64,000 nucleotides of DNA from Clostridium akagii DSM 12554 (GTDB lineage: Bacteria; Bacillota; Clostridia; Clostridiales; Clostridiaceae), in contig NZ_JMLK01000013.1 in NCBI RefSeq assembly GCF_000686725.1, positions 97,703 through 161,702 on the forward strand, in the 5' to 3' direction. The position numbers were made by a program, and so were the translations under genes. Under the pieces are notes generated by a model. That model was given only the letters and a program-made list of their open reading frames with translations. It had not been told where the DNA came from and made no database searches. Positions 41,856 to 51,303 of this stretch are shown here, in pieces (within the stretch, counting starts at the first letter, position 1; each line of letters begins with the position of its first letter).

Positions 41856-42986
41856 TTATTCTAATTTATTCCTAAATTGTATTATGCTTAGTGATAAAAG
41901 TATTCCTCCAAATATAAACAGTATGATTACATCTTTATATATATAGTTCATCCCAATACCCTTTAGCACAATGCTTCTTACTATATTTAAAAAATAAGTC
42001 AATGGCATAAAATAGCCTATAAAATAAATAACCTTAGGCATAGCTTCCCTTGGAAAAACAAAACCGGATAATAATACGCTAGGCAAAAGTATCATAAATG
42101 TCATCTGCATCGCCTCCAGTTGAGTTTTAGCTGCAGTGGAAATTAATATTCCAATTGCCAGTGAACATATGACAAACCCAAATCCAAGAAAAATCAGAAG
42201 TGCTATGCTTCCGTTAATTGGTACTCCAAAATAATAAAATCCAATAAACATTGATAATAAAAAGTCGCAAAACCCAATTAAAATATAAGGTACTAATTTT
42301 CCTAAAATTATTTCTCCTGATTTTAAAGGAGAAACTAGCAGCTGTTCAATAGTACCTCTTTCTTTCTCCCTTACAAGGGCAAACGCAGTTAGTAAAATGG
42401 TTATATTTTGCAAAACTAATCCTACAAGACCTGGTATAGTGAAGTTTTTATTTTTCAAATCCGGATTATAGAGTACTTTTGTGCCAATGTCTATGCCCCC
42501 CGTATTTATGTTTCCATTGTTTTTTTCCATAGTTTTATTTATATAACTCATACTATAATTTTCACCAGTTAAAACGCCTGAACTTAATACTGTTCTTGCA
42601 GTGGTTGGATCTGAACCATCAATTAAAATTTGAATTCGTGGTTTTTCATTTTCATTTAATTTTAAGGCATAATCAGAGGGTATAATAATAGCCGCATGTA
42701 TACTTCCTAAATTCATATCCTCATGAATTTGCGATATGCTATTTTCAATTTTAATAACTTTGAAATATTTTGTGTTCTCAAAATTCTTTAAAAAATCTCT
42801 ACTCTCAGTTGTTTTATTCATATCTAGTACTGCAGTATTAATATTATCAAGTTCAGTATTTACTGCATATCCAAATAAAATCATCATAAGAATAGGCATC
42901 ATAACTGCAATTATAAGACTTGCTCTATCCCTTTTTATTTGAATAAATTCTTTTTTTACAATGGAGAGAAATCTTTGAAAGTTCAT
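41856..42986 (-). CDS. ABC-2 type transporter permease
   Basis: A 376-residue permease of the YbhS/YbhR type. One N-terminal membrane span (SLIIAVMMPILMMILFGYAV) is followed by an extracytoplasmic domain of about 150 residues and five C-terminal spans, with the family motif REKERGTIEQLLVSPLKSGE near residue 207. It is the last gene of the TetR-HlyD-ATPase-permease operon, 1 bp after the ATPase gene. With a single permease it probably works as a homodimer. Expected role is efflux of drugs or other amphiphiles. Confidence 0.9.
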   Translation of the reverse strand: MNFQRFLSIVKKEFIQIKRDRASLIIAVMMPILMMILFGYAVNTELDNINTAVLDMNKTTESRDFLKNFENTKYFKVIKIENSISQIHEDMNLGSIHAAIIIPSDYALKLNENEKPRIQILIDGSDPTTARTVLSSGVLTGENYSMSYINKTMEKNNGNINTGGIDIGTKVLYNPDLKNKNFTIPGLVGLVLQNITILLTAFALVREKERGTIEQLLVSPLKSGEIILGKLVPYILIGFCDFLLSMFIGFYYFGVPINGSIALLIFLGFGFVICSLAIGILISTAAKTQLEAMQMTFMILLPSVLLSGFVFPREAMPKVIYFIGYFMPLTYFLNIVRSIVLKGIGMNYIYKDVIILFIFGGILLSLSIIQFRNKLE

Positions 42987-42987
42987 T

Positions 42988-43770
42988 TTATTCTTCCCCC
43001 TTTACTGCGAATTTCAAATCCTCAAAAGATGTTGTTGTGCTAGTATTGGTTTCTCTCTCCACATATTTTATAAATACATCCTCTAAGTTGTTTACCCCTT
43101 CTTTCTTTATAAGATCTTTTGGGGCACCTATCTCTATGATTTTGCCATTAAATATAAATGCAAGCTCATCACAACTTTCAGCCTCATCCATATAATGAGT
43201 TGTTACTAGAACCGTTATGCCTAAACTTGAAATCTTGTGAATTATATCCCAAAAAGTTCTTCGTGATACTGGATCAACGCCTGCTGTAGGCTCATCTAGC
43301 ACTAATAGTTTAGGTTGATGAATAAGGGCACACCCAAGTGCTAACCTTTGCTTCCATCCTCCTGAAAGAACCTTTGTAATCACTTTTTCTCTTCCTGAAA
43401 GACCTGCAAGTGCTATTATGCCTTTTTTCCTTTCATCTCTATCCTTTTTATTCAAGCCATATATTCCTGCATAAAAATCCAAATTTTCATTAACAGTTAA
43501 ATCTTCATAAAGGCTAAATTTTTGCGACATATATCCTATATTTTTCTTCACATTTGCATTTTGTGTTCCAGTATCATACCCTAATACCTTTGCAAAACCT
43601 TCCGTAGCTTGAAGAACTCCACAAATAATCTTAATAGTAGTAGACTTTCCAGAACCATTTGGGCCTAAAAATCCAAATACCTTTCCCTCTTCCACATTAA
43701 AAGATATATGATCAACTGCTGTAAATTTGCCAAAACGTTTTGTAAGATTTTTAATTTCTATTGCGTTCAT
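42988..43770 (-). CDS. ABC transporter ATP-binding protein (YbhF/CcmA-like exporter)
   Basis: A 260-residue ATPase: Walker A GPNGSGKST near residue 37, signature LSGGWKQRL near residue 135, Walker B LLVLDEPTAGVDP, switch histidine in VTTHYMDEAE. It energises the adjacent ABC-2 permease. The ATG at 43770 is preceded by GTGGTGA; the upstream in-frame GTG codons are part of that site. Confidence 0.93.
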   Translation of the reverse strand: MNAIEIKNLTKRFGKFTAVDHISFNVEEGKVFGFLGPNGSGKSTTIKIICGVLQATEGFAKVLGYDTGTQNANVKKNIGYMSQKFSLYEDLTVNENLDFYAGIYGLNKKDRDERKKGIIALAGLSGREKVITKVLSGGWKQRLALGCALIHQPKLLVLDEPTAGVDPVSRRTFWDIIHKISSLGITVLVTTHYMDEAESCDELAFIFNGKIIEIGAPKDLIKKEGVNNLEDVFIKYVERETNTSTTTSFEDLKFAVKGEE

Positions 43771-43785
43771 AAAATTCACCACACT

Positions 43786-44535
43786 TTATTTAATTTCGGC
43801 ATCAACCATACTACCAACTGCAACATCCTTAATTCCATTCAGTGATATTTTCACTTTAAATACTGTATTTTCTTTTTCATCCTTAGTTTCAGTATTTTTA
43901 GGTGTAAACTCAGACTGCTTGGAAATATATATGATTTTTCCATCCCCAATTTTCTTATCATTTGAATATAATGTTATACCTTTATTTTCACTTATATCAT
44001 TTCTTTTACTTTCATCAATGTACACTTCTATATATTTATTGTTAGAATCCATGACTTTTGCAATATTCATGCCTATTCCTACCATTTCACCTTTATGAAC
44101 ATAAATATCTAAAACAGTCCCTGCTACACTGGATTTTATATTACATTTGTCTACCTGTAGTTTTGCTAAATCTAGTGCTGCCTGCGCCTGCTCTACACTT
44201 GCATTAGCGGAGTTTTTAGTATTATCATCTGCATTTGCTAGCACCTCTCCCTGCTTTGCTACTGCAATAGTAAGCCCTGCTTCTGCTTCTTTTTGCTGGA
44301 GAAGATAACTAGTAGCATCTACTGTTTCTACCTTATCACCATCTTTTACATAACTTCCTTGTATTACTGAGGTGTCAATAACCTTACCTGAAATCTCTGA
44401 TACTATATTGTAATTATCTGCCTCTACAGTGGCTGTATATCTATTATTTTTGCTATCTGAACTTGAAATGCCACATGCAGATAAAGAAACTATCATGATC
44501 CCAGTCAGAATTACAATACATGTTTTTTTCACCAT
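43786..44535 (-). CDS. HlyD-family adaptor lipoprotein
   Basis: A 249-residue protein with a signal sequence and lipobox SLSAC near residue 20, followed by a biotinyl-lipoyl-like half (GKVIDTSVIQGSYVKDGDKV), a helical hairpin rich in Ala and Gln, the second lipoyl half (AGTVLDIYVHKGEMVG) and a beta-barrel domain ending in VAVGSMVDAEIK-like sequence. Membrane fusion/adaptor subunit of the exporter encoded downstream; in a Gram-positive it is anchored outside and may deliver substrates to or from the wall space. Confidence 0.9.
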   Translation of the reverse strand: MVKKTCIVILTGIMIVSLSACGISSSDSKNNRYTATVEADNYNIVSEISGKVIDTSVIQGSYVKDGDKVETVDATSYLLQQKEAEAGLTIAVAKQGEVLANADDNTKNSANASVEQAQAALDLAKLQVDKCNIKSSVAGTVLDIYVHKGEMVGIGMNIAKVMDSNNKYIEVYIDESKRNDISENKGITLYSNDKKIGDGKIIYISKQSEFTPKNTETKDEKENTVFKVKISLNGIKDVAVGSMVDAEIK

Positions 44536-44551
44536 CTAATATCACTCCCCA

Positions 44552-45157
44552 TTATGATTTTTTTAGGCCTCCAATTATAATATCAATAAGTTTGTCTATT
44601 TCCTCTTCATTAGATATATAACTTTGCTTTAAAAAAAGGTTCTGCACCACATAAGCTGTTACGGTTCCCATTAATGCTGTCTCCGCCACATCCAAATCAA
44701 CATTTCTAAATACACCTTTTTCAATATAGGTCGTTAAAAATTTTCTTATAAATAGTTTAGCCTTTGGCAATATGTTTTTTTTAATACTGGTTGCCACTTC
44801 TGCATTATATAAGGATTCTGAAACAACTACCTTCATTATATCTTTGTACTTTTTTACTAGTTCGATTCTATCTTTAATTAATATTTTTAGTATTTCTCGC
44901 CCATCTTTATCGCTATTTTTTTCTAAAATATTAGTTAACTGCTCTGAAATAAATTTTTCTCCAACAAATTCAGTGAATTTATCTATTACCCCCTTTATTA
45001 ATATATCTTTTTTTGTTTTAAAATATCTAAAAATGGTTCCTTCTGCAACCCCAGCTTCTTTTGCTATTTCACTGGTAGTAGTTCCGTTATAACTTTTTTG
45101 TGCAAATATCTTTATTGCTGCAGCTAAAATAGCCTCTCTTTTGTTCTCCCTAGCCAT
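44552..45157 (-). CDS. TetR/AcrR family regulator of the exporter operon
   Basis: A 201-residue regulator. The helix-turn-helix is at residues 8-54 (AAAIKIFAQKSYNGTTTSEI, then AKEAGVAEGTIFRYFKTKK). It is the first gene of the operon with the HlyD, ATPase and permease genes, in the CecR/YbiH-like arrangement. GGGAGGTGAG places the ATG at 45157. A near-perfect TGAGTGATTACTCA palindrome 35 bp upstream is its likely operator. Confidence 0.9.
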   Translation of the reverse strand: MARENKREAILAAAIKIFAQKSYNGTTTSEIAKEAGVAEGTIFRYFKTKKDILIKGVIDKFTEFVGEKFISEQLTNILEKNSDKDGREILKILIKDRIELVKKYKDIMKVVVSESLYNAEVATSIKKNILPKAKLFIRKFLTTYIEKGVFRNVDLDVAETALMGTVTAYVVQNLFLKQSYISNEEEIDKLIDIIIGGLKKS

Positions 45158-45192
45158 ATTCTCACCTCCCACATATTTCTTAAGATATAAAA

Positions 45193-45206
45193 TGAGTGAT
45201 TACTCA
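45193..45206. promoter_or_regulatory. TetR operator of the exporter operon
   Basis: TGAGTGATTACTCA, a near-perfect palindrome with one mismatch, lies upstream of the regulator gene. The TGAGTGA/TCACTCA form is typical of exporter-linked TetR regulators. Confidence 0.7.
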
Positions 45207-45258
45207 CTTTTATTATATGTTGATAATTTCAATTTGTAAAGCTGTTTTTTGAAAAAAA

Positions 45259-45285
45259 TAAGCCATCAATATAATTGATGGCTTA
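45259..45285. terminator. hairpin upstream of the exporter operon
   Basis: TAAGCCATCAAT (45259-45270) pairs with ATTGATGGCTTA (45274-45285). On the minus strand a T-rich run follows, ending the transcript of the surface-protein gene or of an upstream unit. Confidence 0.6.
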
Positions 45286-45338
45286 CTTTAAAATATAGCG
45301 TTCAATATGCTACTTATCCCATTACACATTTTCGCTAA

Positions 45339-46406
45339 CTATTTACTTGTAGTGGTATTTGTTCCTCCACCAACTGTATCTGTAGTTGGTGCTGATGTCG
45401 TTGGTGTTGTTGGTGCTACTGGCGGCGTTGTATTTGTTGTTGGCGTTGTTGGCGTCGTTGTATTTGTTGAACTACCTGCACCTTTTGTTTCATTTGTTCC
45501 TACTCCTGAACTACCTGCACCTGATGCCGAATTTGTTGTTTCTGGACTACTTGTACCTGTTGCTGCATTTGTTGTTTCTGAGCTGCTTGCACCTGTTGCT
45601 GCGTTTGTTCCTGATCCTTTTGTATTTGTCCCTGCATCTCGTGCACTATTTGTTCCTGATGCTGAGCTACCTGAATCCTTTGTTGCATTTTCGCCTGATC
45701 TTTTTGAACCAGTTGACTGTTTGGTAACATTAGTCGATGCATTAGTAGCGTCGCCTTTAAAATACAATTCTGCAGAAACTCCAGCCATTACAATTAGAAC
45801 AAATAATACAATAATTATAATAACCTTTTTATTTTTACTTACTTTGCTATTTCCAGAAAACACTTCTGCATTTTCTCTATTTGTTGTTTTTTCAGTTCCT
45901 GATACCTTATTCATTACCTGTTCTATATTTTTAGGTATATTAACCAATGCCAATAAGATTCCTTTTTCTTCTGAAGAATCTATCTCTTTAAAATTTTCTG
46001 GTGATCTAATTACAACAATTGGCTTCTTCGTCATAACATCTTTATTTTCTAAATACACTGTAACTGAAAACTCATCACCCTTACTTAAAAAAGGTATATA
46101 AACCTCTAAAACGTTATTCTCTATGTTAGAATCAAATTTCAAACCTTTTGTTATCTTGAAATCTGTACTCTTTAAGTTATTTTGTTCGTTTTGTATATGT
46201 ACAGTTAACTCATGAATTGTTTTTTTTGATGGGTTCTTAACCGTAACAATATATGCAAATTTTTCTTTGTCGTCCATTTTTTCAGGTTTACCATTTCGTA
46301 TATTACATAATATCCTAGGTCCTAAATTTGTAAAATAATTCAAAAGTAACCCAGATGCAAATGATATCATTATAGTTATAATTGCAGTTTTAATAATATT
46401 TATCAA
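45339..46406 (-). CDS. membrane-anchored surface protein with Ser/Thr/Gly-rich tail
   Basis: A 355-residue protein. Near the N-terminus is one hydrophobic span (AIITIMISFASGLLLNYF); residues 50-160 look like a beta-sandwich domain; a second span (VIIIIVLFVLIVMAGVSA) lies near residue 200. The last 130 residues are low-complexity Ala/Gly/Ser/Thr/Asn/Pro repeats such as GTNAATGASSSETT and GTSSPETTN, a wall-spanning or glycosylated stalk type. No LPxTG motif is seen. The start is TTG with GAGGAAG at good distance. The repeat tail creates long meaningless ORFs on the other strand. Confidence 0.75.
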   Translation of the reverse strand: MINIIKTAIITIMISFASGLLLNYFTNLGPRILCNIRNGKPEKMDDKEKFAYIVTVKNPSKKTIHELTVHIQNEQNNLKSTDFKITKGLKFDSNIENNVLEVYIPFLSKGDEFSVTVYLENKDVMTKKPIVVIRSPENFKEIDSSEEKGILLALVNIPKNIEQVMNKVSGTEKTTNRENAEVFSGNSKVSKNKKVIIIIVLFVLIVMAGVSAELYFKGDATNASTNVTKQSTGSKRSGENATKDSGSSASGTNSARDAGTNTKGSGTNAATGASSSETTNAATGTSSPETTNSASGAGSSGVGTNETKGAGSSTNTTTPTTPTTNTTPPVAPTTPTTSAPTTDTVGGGTNTTTSK

Positions 46407-46541
46407 ATTAATTTTCGCTTCCTCATTTTTTCGTCAGTTTAATAATGGTACTGTTGATTCCTATTAAATTATAAAGTAGATATATATTTGTGTCAAACTT
46501 AAAAATTACCATATTTTTAACACTATCTTTTCTCTAGCAAA

Positions 46542-46601
46542 AATAAAAGCGAAGTTCAAGTAGCTTTGCGTAAACAAAATCTACTTAAATCTCGCCTTAT
46601 T
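46542..46601 (-). terminator. imperfect hairpin downstream of argF
   Basis: AATAA..GCGA.....AAGTAG (46542-46563) pairs with CTACTT.....TCGC.TTATT (46581-46601), leaving internal mismatches. Confidence 0.5.
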
Positions 46602-46644
46602 GATTTTTCTGTCTAATGACAGAATGATATATCTTCATTAACTC

Positions 46645-47643
46645 TTAACTTGATAAAGTTGCTACCATAACCGCTTTTATAGTATGCATTCTATTTTCTG
46701 CTTCATCAAATACAACAGAGTGCTCACTTTCAAATACTTCATCTGTTACTTCAAAAGGTTCAATTCCATATTTTTTGTATAACACTTGTACTGTTTCTGT
46801 TTTAAAGTCATGAAAAGATGGTAAACAATGCATAAACTTAACATTTTTATTGCCAGTCTTTTTTATAAGCGACATATTTATTTGGTAAGGCAATAACATT
46901 TCTATTCTTTTTTTCCAAACATTTTCATCCTCACCCATAGAAACCCAAATGTCCGTGTATAATGCATCTACCCCTAAAACAGCTTGGTCTACATCGCTTG
47001 TAATAGTTATTTTACCTCCACTTTCCTCAGCATACTTTTTACATAGTTCTACAAGTTCCTTTTGTGGTTGAAGACTTTCAGGGGCCGCTATTCTAAGATC
47101 CATTCCTACCTTACTAGCACCAATCATAAGTGAATTAGCGGTATTGTTTCTTCCATCTCCTAAATAAGTCAATTTCATCTGGTTTAAAGGTTTGTCTGTA
47201 TGCTCTTTTAAAGTTAGAAAATCGGCTAAAACTTGAGTTGGGTGGTCTATATCTGTAAGGCCATTCCAAACTGGTACCTTTGAATACTGGGCTAAATCTT
47301 CAACTACCTTTTGCTCATATCCTCTAAATTCAATACCATCAAACATTCTTCCTAAAACCCTTGCTGTATCCTTAATGGATTCTTTTTTGCTGATTTGTGA
47401 GCCTTCCGCTCCTATATAGGTTGTATGTGCACCTTGATCATTTGCCGCAACTTCAAAAGAACATCTTGTTCTTGTTGAATCCTTTTCGAAAATCAAAACA
47501 ATATTTTTACCTTTTAATTTTTGTACCTCTTTGCCTGCTTTTTTATCCCATTTAAGTTTTGCTGCTAGATCAACAAAATATTCTATTTCTTCTTTTGAGA
47601 AGTCCTTAAGGGTTAGGAAACTTTTATTTTTTAAATCTATCAT
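46645..47643 (-). CDS. argF: ornithine carbamoyltransferase
   Basis: A 332-residue enzyme joining ornithine and carbamoyl phosphate to citrulline. The carbamoyl-phosphate motif [11 protein letters not shown] is near residue 55, HPTQVLADF near residue 130, and the ornithine-site HCLPSFHD near residue 267. Length is typical. There are no other arginine genes nearby, so biosynthetic ArgF and catabolic ArcB cannot be told apart; the symbol is provisional. The ATG at 47643 follows GGTGA; the earlier in-frame ATG lacks a ribosome binding site. AT-rich, ARG-box-like sequence (TATGTATAATTATAC) lies 40 bp upstream. Confidence 0.93.
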   Translation of the reverse strand: MIDLKNKSFLTLKDFSKEEIEYFVDLAAKLKWDKKAGKEVQKLKGKNIVLIFEKDSTRTRCSFEVAANDQGAHTTYIGAEGSQISKKESIKDTARVLGRMFDGIEFRGYEQKVVEDLAQYSKVPVWNGLTDIDHPTQVLADFLTLKEHTDKPLNQMKLTYLGDGRNNTANSLMIGASKVGMDLRIAAPESLQPQKELVELCKKYAEESGGKITITSDVDQAVLGVDALYTDIWVSMGEDENVWKKRIEMLLPYQINMSLIKKTGNKNVKFMHCLPSFHDFKTETVQVLYKKYGIEPFEVTDEVFESEHSVVFDEAENRMHTIKAVMVATLSS

Positions 47644-47769
47644 TAATTTCACCATCCAATAATTTTATAATTATTCATCATTATGTATAATTATACTATT
47701 CAATTCATATAATTTCAACTATTATATAAATCTTTTTATGTAATGGTTTGTTTATTAGTAGAAAAACAC

Positions 47770-47817
47770 ATAAGGAAAGAATAAACTAATAAATATGCTA
47801 GTTTATTCTTTCCTTAT
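47770..47817. terminator. terminator between natB-like and argF genes
   Basis: A 19-bp perfect stem (47770-47788 with 47799-47817, core AAGGAAAGAATAAACTA) between two minus-strand genes. Confidence 0.85.
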
Positions 47818-47851
47818 GCATTAAGTATTTCTATTCCATTGTTCTTGATTT

Positions 47852-49051
47852 TTAAGTTCTAAAAATTACTTCTTCCTTACTAAACATAAATCTTGCAAAT
47901 AGTATGCAAGCAACAACATATACTAAAATCCAACCTGCTGTAATACCTATATGGCTATAATTATATATACCCGCAATAAGTTCCTTTAATACACACACCA
48001 CATTGGCAATTGGTATATTAAAATACATAAGAGGTATGTTCTTAGCATCCAGTGCAAAAGTTGCATATGCAGGTATTATAACTAATACCATCAAAGGTGA
48101 AGCATAAGTATTCGCCTCTTTGAAAGATCTTGCATATATACTTATTGCAAGTTCTAATGCTCCAAAAGCCATGGTTAAAAAAACTATTAGTATTCCAATT
48201 ATAACTAGTGAAGGAGCACTAATTCCTATGCCTGTCATTGCTCCCATACCTGCACTACCTCCGAATGCGCCACCGTTTTCTTTTATAGCAATTAAAATAC
48301 CAGCTAACGATGCTATAGTTGATATTAATCCTACAACCGTTATAGCAAAAAACTTTCCCCATAATAAGGACAGTCTTCCTGCTCTTGTTGTTAATAGTGG
48401 TTCTAATGTACCTCTCTCCTTCTCTCCAACACCAAGGTCAATTGCTGCCGACAATGGACCTGCATAACTATATAATACTAGCATTAGTGGTAACAGCATG
48501 GACAATATCATCTTAGAAGCACCATCGCCTTCATTTACAATTGTTGTCTTATCTACTTTTATAGGACTTAATATGGATGTATTAATATTTCTTTTTTGAA
48601 GTCTTGTATTTACTACTGTCTTTGAATAGACATCAATATCGGAATTTATTATTGCATTGGCAGTCTCCGAATCTTGACTAGAATTATCATATGTAATTTT
48701 TATGTCACTTGTATTTTCGCTTCCTACATTTTCATCAAAATTCTTTGGTATTTCAATAGCTAGATATAACTTTCCTGACTTAATATCACTTTTAATGTTA
48801 TTTGAAGTTTTAATTTTTATGTTTTTTTGAGCTTTAATAAATTTTCCTAAAGAGCTGTCTCCTTTATCAACTATAGCAATTTTAAGATTATTTTGAACTG
48901 TATCCTTAGAACTTGACATACTTTTGCCTAAAACTCCAAAAATAACTGGAAAAAGTAATAATGGTATAAGAATACTCATAATCATTGTTTTTTTATCTCT
49001 AAATAAATCTTTAATTTCTTTTTTAAAAACTGTTATTATTGTGTTATTCAT
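47852..49051 (-). CDS. natB: ABC-2 permease, NatB-like
   Basis: A 399-residue permease: an N-terminal span (SILIPLLLFPVIFGVLG), a long extracytoplasmic region, the motif GEKERGTLEPLLTTRAGRLS near residue 210 and about six C-terminal spans. Size and motif fit NatB, partner of NatA in sodium or toxic-compound extrusion in Bacillus. The ATG at 49051 is preceded by GGTAGGTGAT and overlaps the ATPase gene by 8 bp. Last gene of the XRE-membrane-NatA-NatB operon. The actual substrate is unknown. Confidence 0.85.
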   Translation of the reverse strand: MNNTIITVFKKEIKDLFRDKKTMIMSILIPLLLFPVIFGVLGKSMSSSKDTVQNNLKIAIVDKGDSSLGKFIKAQKNIKIKTSNNIKSDIKSGKLYLAIEIPKNFDENVGSENTSDIKITYDNSSQDSETANAIINSDIDVYSKTVVNTRLQKRNINTSILSPIKVDKTTIVNEGDGASKMILSMLLPLMLVLYSYAGPLSAAIDLGVGEKERGTLEPLLTTRAGRLSLLWGKFFAITVVGLISTIASLAGILIAIKENGGAFGGSAGMGAMTGIGISAPSLVIIGILIVFLTMAFGALELAISIYARSFKEANTYASPLMVLVIIPAYATFALDAKNIPLMYFNIPIANVVCVLKELIAGIYNYSHIGITAGWILVYVVACILFARFMFSKEEVIFRT

Positions 49052-49772
49052 TTTTATCACCTACCAAATTCATAAATATTTGTTCCATATCATCACTATT
49101 ATATTTTGCCTTCAATTCATTTATAGTTCCTTGCTCCACCATTTTTCCTTTGTGAATTATTATTATTCTGTCACATAATTTTTGCACTTCTTCCATGGAA
49201 TGGCTTGAAAAAACAATGGCTTTATTTTGTTTTTTACAATTTTTAATAAAATCGTGAATTAGCCTTGAGGAAGAAACATCAAGTCCTGCTGTTGGTTCAT
49301 CTAGAAGTATAACCTTTGGTTCGTGTACTATTGAACGAGCTATAGCCACTTTTTGCTTCATTCCTCGGGAAAATTTACCAATCCTTCTATCCATATATTC
49401 AGTCATTTGGAGCTCTTCACTTAGATTTTTTATACTTTCATCTGCTGCGTCTTTAGTCATGCCGTTTAACTCTGCAAAGTATCTTATGTTCTCTCTTGCA
49501 GTAAGTCTATCGTAAAGACCTACTTCACCACCAAAAAGTATTCCAATCTGGCTTCTAACTTTACTAGATTCTTTATTAATATCAACACCATTTACTTTTA
49601 CGGTTCCCCCAGTACACTTAATCATAGTGGATATGATTCTTAGCGTAGTAGTTTTCCCAGCTCCATTTTCTCCTAGTAGTCCTACTATTTCGCCATCATT
49701 TATAGTAAAATTCAAGTTGTCCACTGCTTTTACGTCCTTAAACTGTTTAGAAAGATTCATTACTTCTATCAC
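49044..49772 (-). CDS. natA: ABC transporter ATP-binding protein, NatA-like
   Basis: A 242-residue ATPase: Walker [10 protein letters not shown] near residue 35, signature FSRGMKQKV near residue 133, Walker [13 protein letters not shown], switch histidine in SSHSMEEVQ. The start is GTG, preceded by AGGGGGTT. Energises the NatB-like permease encoded just downstream. Confidence 0.9.
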   Translation of the reverse strand: MIEVMNLSKQFKDVKAVDNLNFTINDGEIVGLLGENGAGKTTTLRIISTMIKCTGGTVKVNGVDINKESSKVRSQIGILFGGEVGLYDRLTARENIRYFAELNGMTKDAADESIKNLSEELQMTEYMDRRIGKFSRGMKQKVAIARSIVHEPKVILLDEPTAGLDVSSSRLIHDFIKNCKKQNKAIVFSSHSMEEVQKLCDRIIIIHKGKMVEQGTINELKAKYNSDDMEQIFMNLVGDKNE

Positions 49773-49794
49773 AAAATAACCCCCTTAGCATATT

Positions 49795-50214
49795 TTATAA
49801 AAATCTATATAAAATCATCCAGCAAATAAATGCTAGTAATTCTTCAAAAAGAGCTGCTCCAATAAACATTTTACCATAGTTACTATAATTTAGTATAGCA
49901 AGTGTTATTCCTAAAATAATAAAAACGAAAAAACTTATTAGAACAGTAATACTCAGTGACATTAGCTGTACCTTTTTGTTTCTTTCATCATTAGCCAAAA
50001 TTTCAAGCTTTGCCCTACTACCTTTGTTTAACCAAAGTACAATATATGATAATCCTACAATATTAACCCCAAAAACAATTCCATTAATAAAGTCACACAT
50101 ATCACCGCTTAGGTTTAAATTAAATAAATTTACTACTGCTGCAATTAAAATGCTTAAAACACACATCAATACTGCTGGATATAACTTACCTTTTTTTAAA
50201 ACAAGCATGTTCAT
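49795..50214 (-). CDS. four-span membrane protein of the NatAB operon
   Basis: A 139-residue membrane protein with four hydrophobic spans (AVLMCVLSILIAAVVNLF, GIVFGVNIVGLSYIVLWL, LSITVLISFFVFIILG, LFEELLAFICWMILY). Family not recognised. Its ATG overlaps the stop of the XRE gene (ATGA), so it is translationally coupled to it. An accessory or signal-sensing part of the exporter is possible. Confidence 0.7.
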   Translation of the reverse strand: MNMLVLKKGKLYPAVLMCVLSILIAAVVNLFNLNLSGDMCDFINGIVFGVNIVGLSYIVLWLNKGSRAKLEILANDERNKKVQLMSLSITVLISFFVFIILGITLAILNYSNYGKMFIGAALFEELLAFICWMILYRFL

Positions 50215-50408
50215 TCCTCCTTATATAAAAAAATTTTTTCTATAGTCAAATGAAAGAAATCGGCTAGCTTAAATGCCAATTCCAGTGAAGGGCTATATTT
50301 TCCACTCTCAATTGATATAATAGTTCTTCTTGTAACTTTTACCTTTTCAGCTAGCTCTTGTTGTGTTAATTTATTTTCATGTCTTAACTCACTTAGTCGA
50401 TTTTTCAT
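50211..50408 (-). CDS. XRE-family helix-turn-helix regulator
   Basis: A 65-residue single-domain regulator (LRHENKLTQQELAEKVKVTR, then TIISIESGKYSPSLELAFK). First gene of the operon and preceded by two inverted repeats flanking the promoter region. Small XRE proteins of this size commonly autorepress exporter operons in Firmicutes. Confidence 0.88.
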   Translation of the reverse strand: MKNRLSELRHENKLTQQELAEKVKVTRRTIISIESGKYSPSLELAFKLADFFHLTIEKIFLYKEE

Positions 50409-50430
50409 TTAGGAAGCACCTCTATATCTA

Positions 50431-50500
50431 TGTGAAGTTTCTTTCACATTATTAATTCTATTATATACTATTTTTTCATGTGTGTGAAGTAAACTTCACA
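50431..50500 (-). promoter_or_regulatory. twin operators of the XRE-NatAB operon
   Basis: TGTGAAGTTTCTTTCACA (50431-50448) and TGTGAAGTAAACTTCACA (50483-50500) share the half-sites TGTGAA/TTCACA, the second fully symmetrical. They are 34 bp apart and flank an AT-rich core with TATAAT-like sequence. Autorepression by the XRE protein is inferred. Confidence 0.65.
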
Positions 50501-50635
50501 TGATTATGCAAAAATATTGTAAATACTATTAAATCATTAATTGTATGCTGCAAAGCTACCATTATAAAAGCTATACCTCATAAAATGGAAAAAGAGTAGA
50601 AAATGTTACTCTACCCTTAAAACTACTTTATCATA

Positions 50636-51250
50636 TTATATGATTTTAAACTCTTCAGCAGCTTTTTGTATATTTTCTCTTCCAAGTATTGCAGATATTA
50701 CTGCTACGCCATTAGTTCCGGACCTCATAACTTTCTTAACGTTACATTGGTCTATTCCACCAATAGCAACCGAAGGTATATTTATGCTCCTGACAATTTC
50801 AGTTAATCCTTCTAATCCTATTGGAGTTTTAATATCCTTTTTAGTTCCTGTAAAAAATATAGTACCTATTCCAACATAATCAGCCCCACCAATTTCCGCT
50901 TCTTTTGCCTCAGATAAGTTACCTACAGAAATACCTATTATTTTATCTTTGCCCAATATTTCTCTTGCTTTTTTTAATGGCAAATCGCTTTGTCCAAGAT
51001 GAACTCCTGCTGCGTCAACAGCCTCAGCAATATCTATTCTATCATCTATTATAAGTGGAATTTTATACTTATCTGTAACTTGTTTTATTTCAAGTGCTAC
51101 CTTGTAAAAATCCCTAGATGATGCATCCTTTTCCCTCACTTGAACTAATGTAACTCCACCTTTTATTGCTTCTTCAACGGATTCCGCTATACTTTTATCC
51201 TTTAAAAAGCTCCTGTCAGTGACTAAATATAAACTATAATCAATTTTCAT
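50636..51250 (-). CDS. thiE: thiamine phosphate synthase
   Basis: A 204-residue TIM-barrel enzyme coupling HMP-PP and hydroxyethylthiazole phosphate. Visible are YLVTDRSF at the N-terminus, [17 protein letters not shown] near residue 31, [20 protein letters not shown] and the pyrophosphate loop [17 protein letters not shown]. Last gene of the thiDcytXthiM-thiE cluster, 53 bp after thiM. AAGGGAG precedes the ATG. Confidence 0.96.
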   Translation of the reverse strand: MKIDYSLYLVTDRSFLKDKSIAESVEEAIKGGVTLVQVREKDASSRDFYKVALEIKQVTDKYKIPLIIDDRIDIAEAVDAAGVHLGQSDLPLKKAREILGKDKIIGISVGNLSEAKEAEIGGADYVGIGTIFFTGTKKDIKTPIGLEGLTEIVRSINIPSVAIGGIDQCNVKKVMRSGTNGVAVISAILGRENIQKAAEEFKII

Positions 51251-51303
51251 GACAATCTCCCTTTCTTATTTAATTATCTTAAAAAACTAATAGATATTAT
51301 GAC

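Noticed and set aside
45307..46101. Long plus-strand ORF rich in Val, Pro and Ala, and two other overlapping long ORFs in the same area
   Set aside because: They are antisense shadows of the Ser/Thr/Gly repeat tail of the surface protein; low complexity, no ribosome binding site.
47680..47710. Definite ARG box upstream of argF
   Set aside because: AT-rich sequence gives several weak matches; not strong enough to list as a feature.
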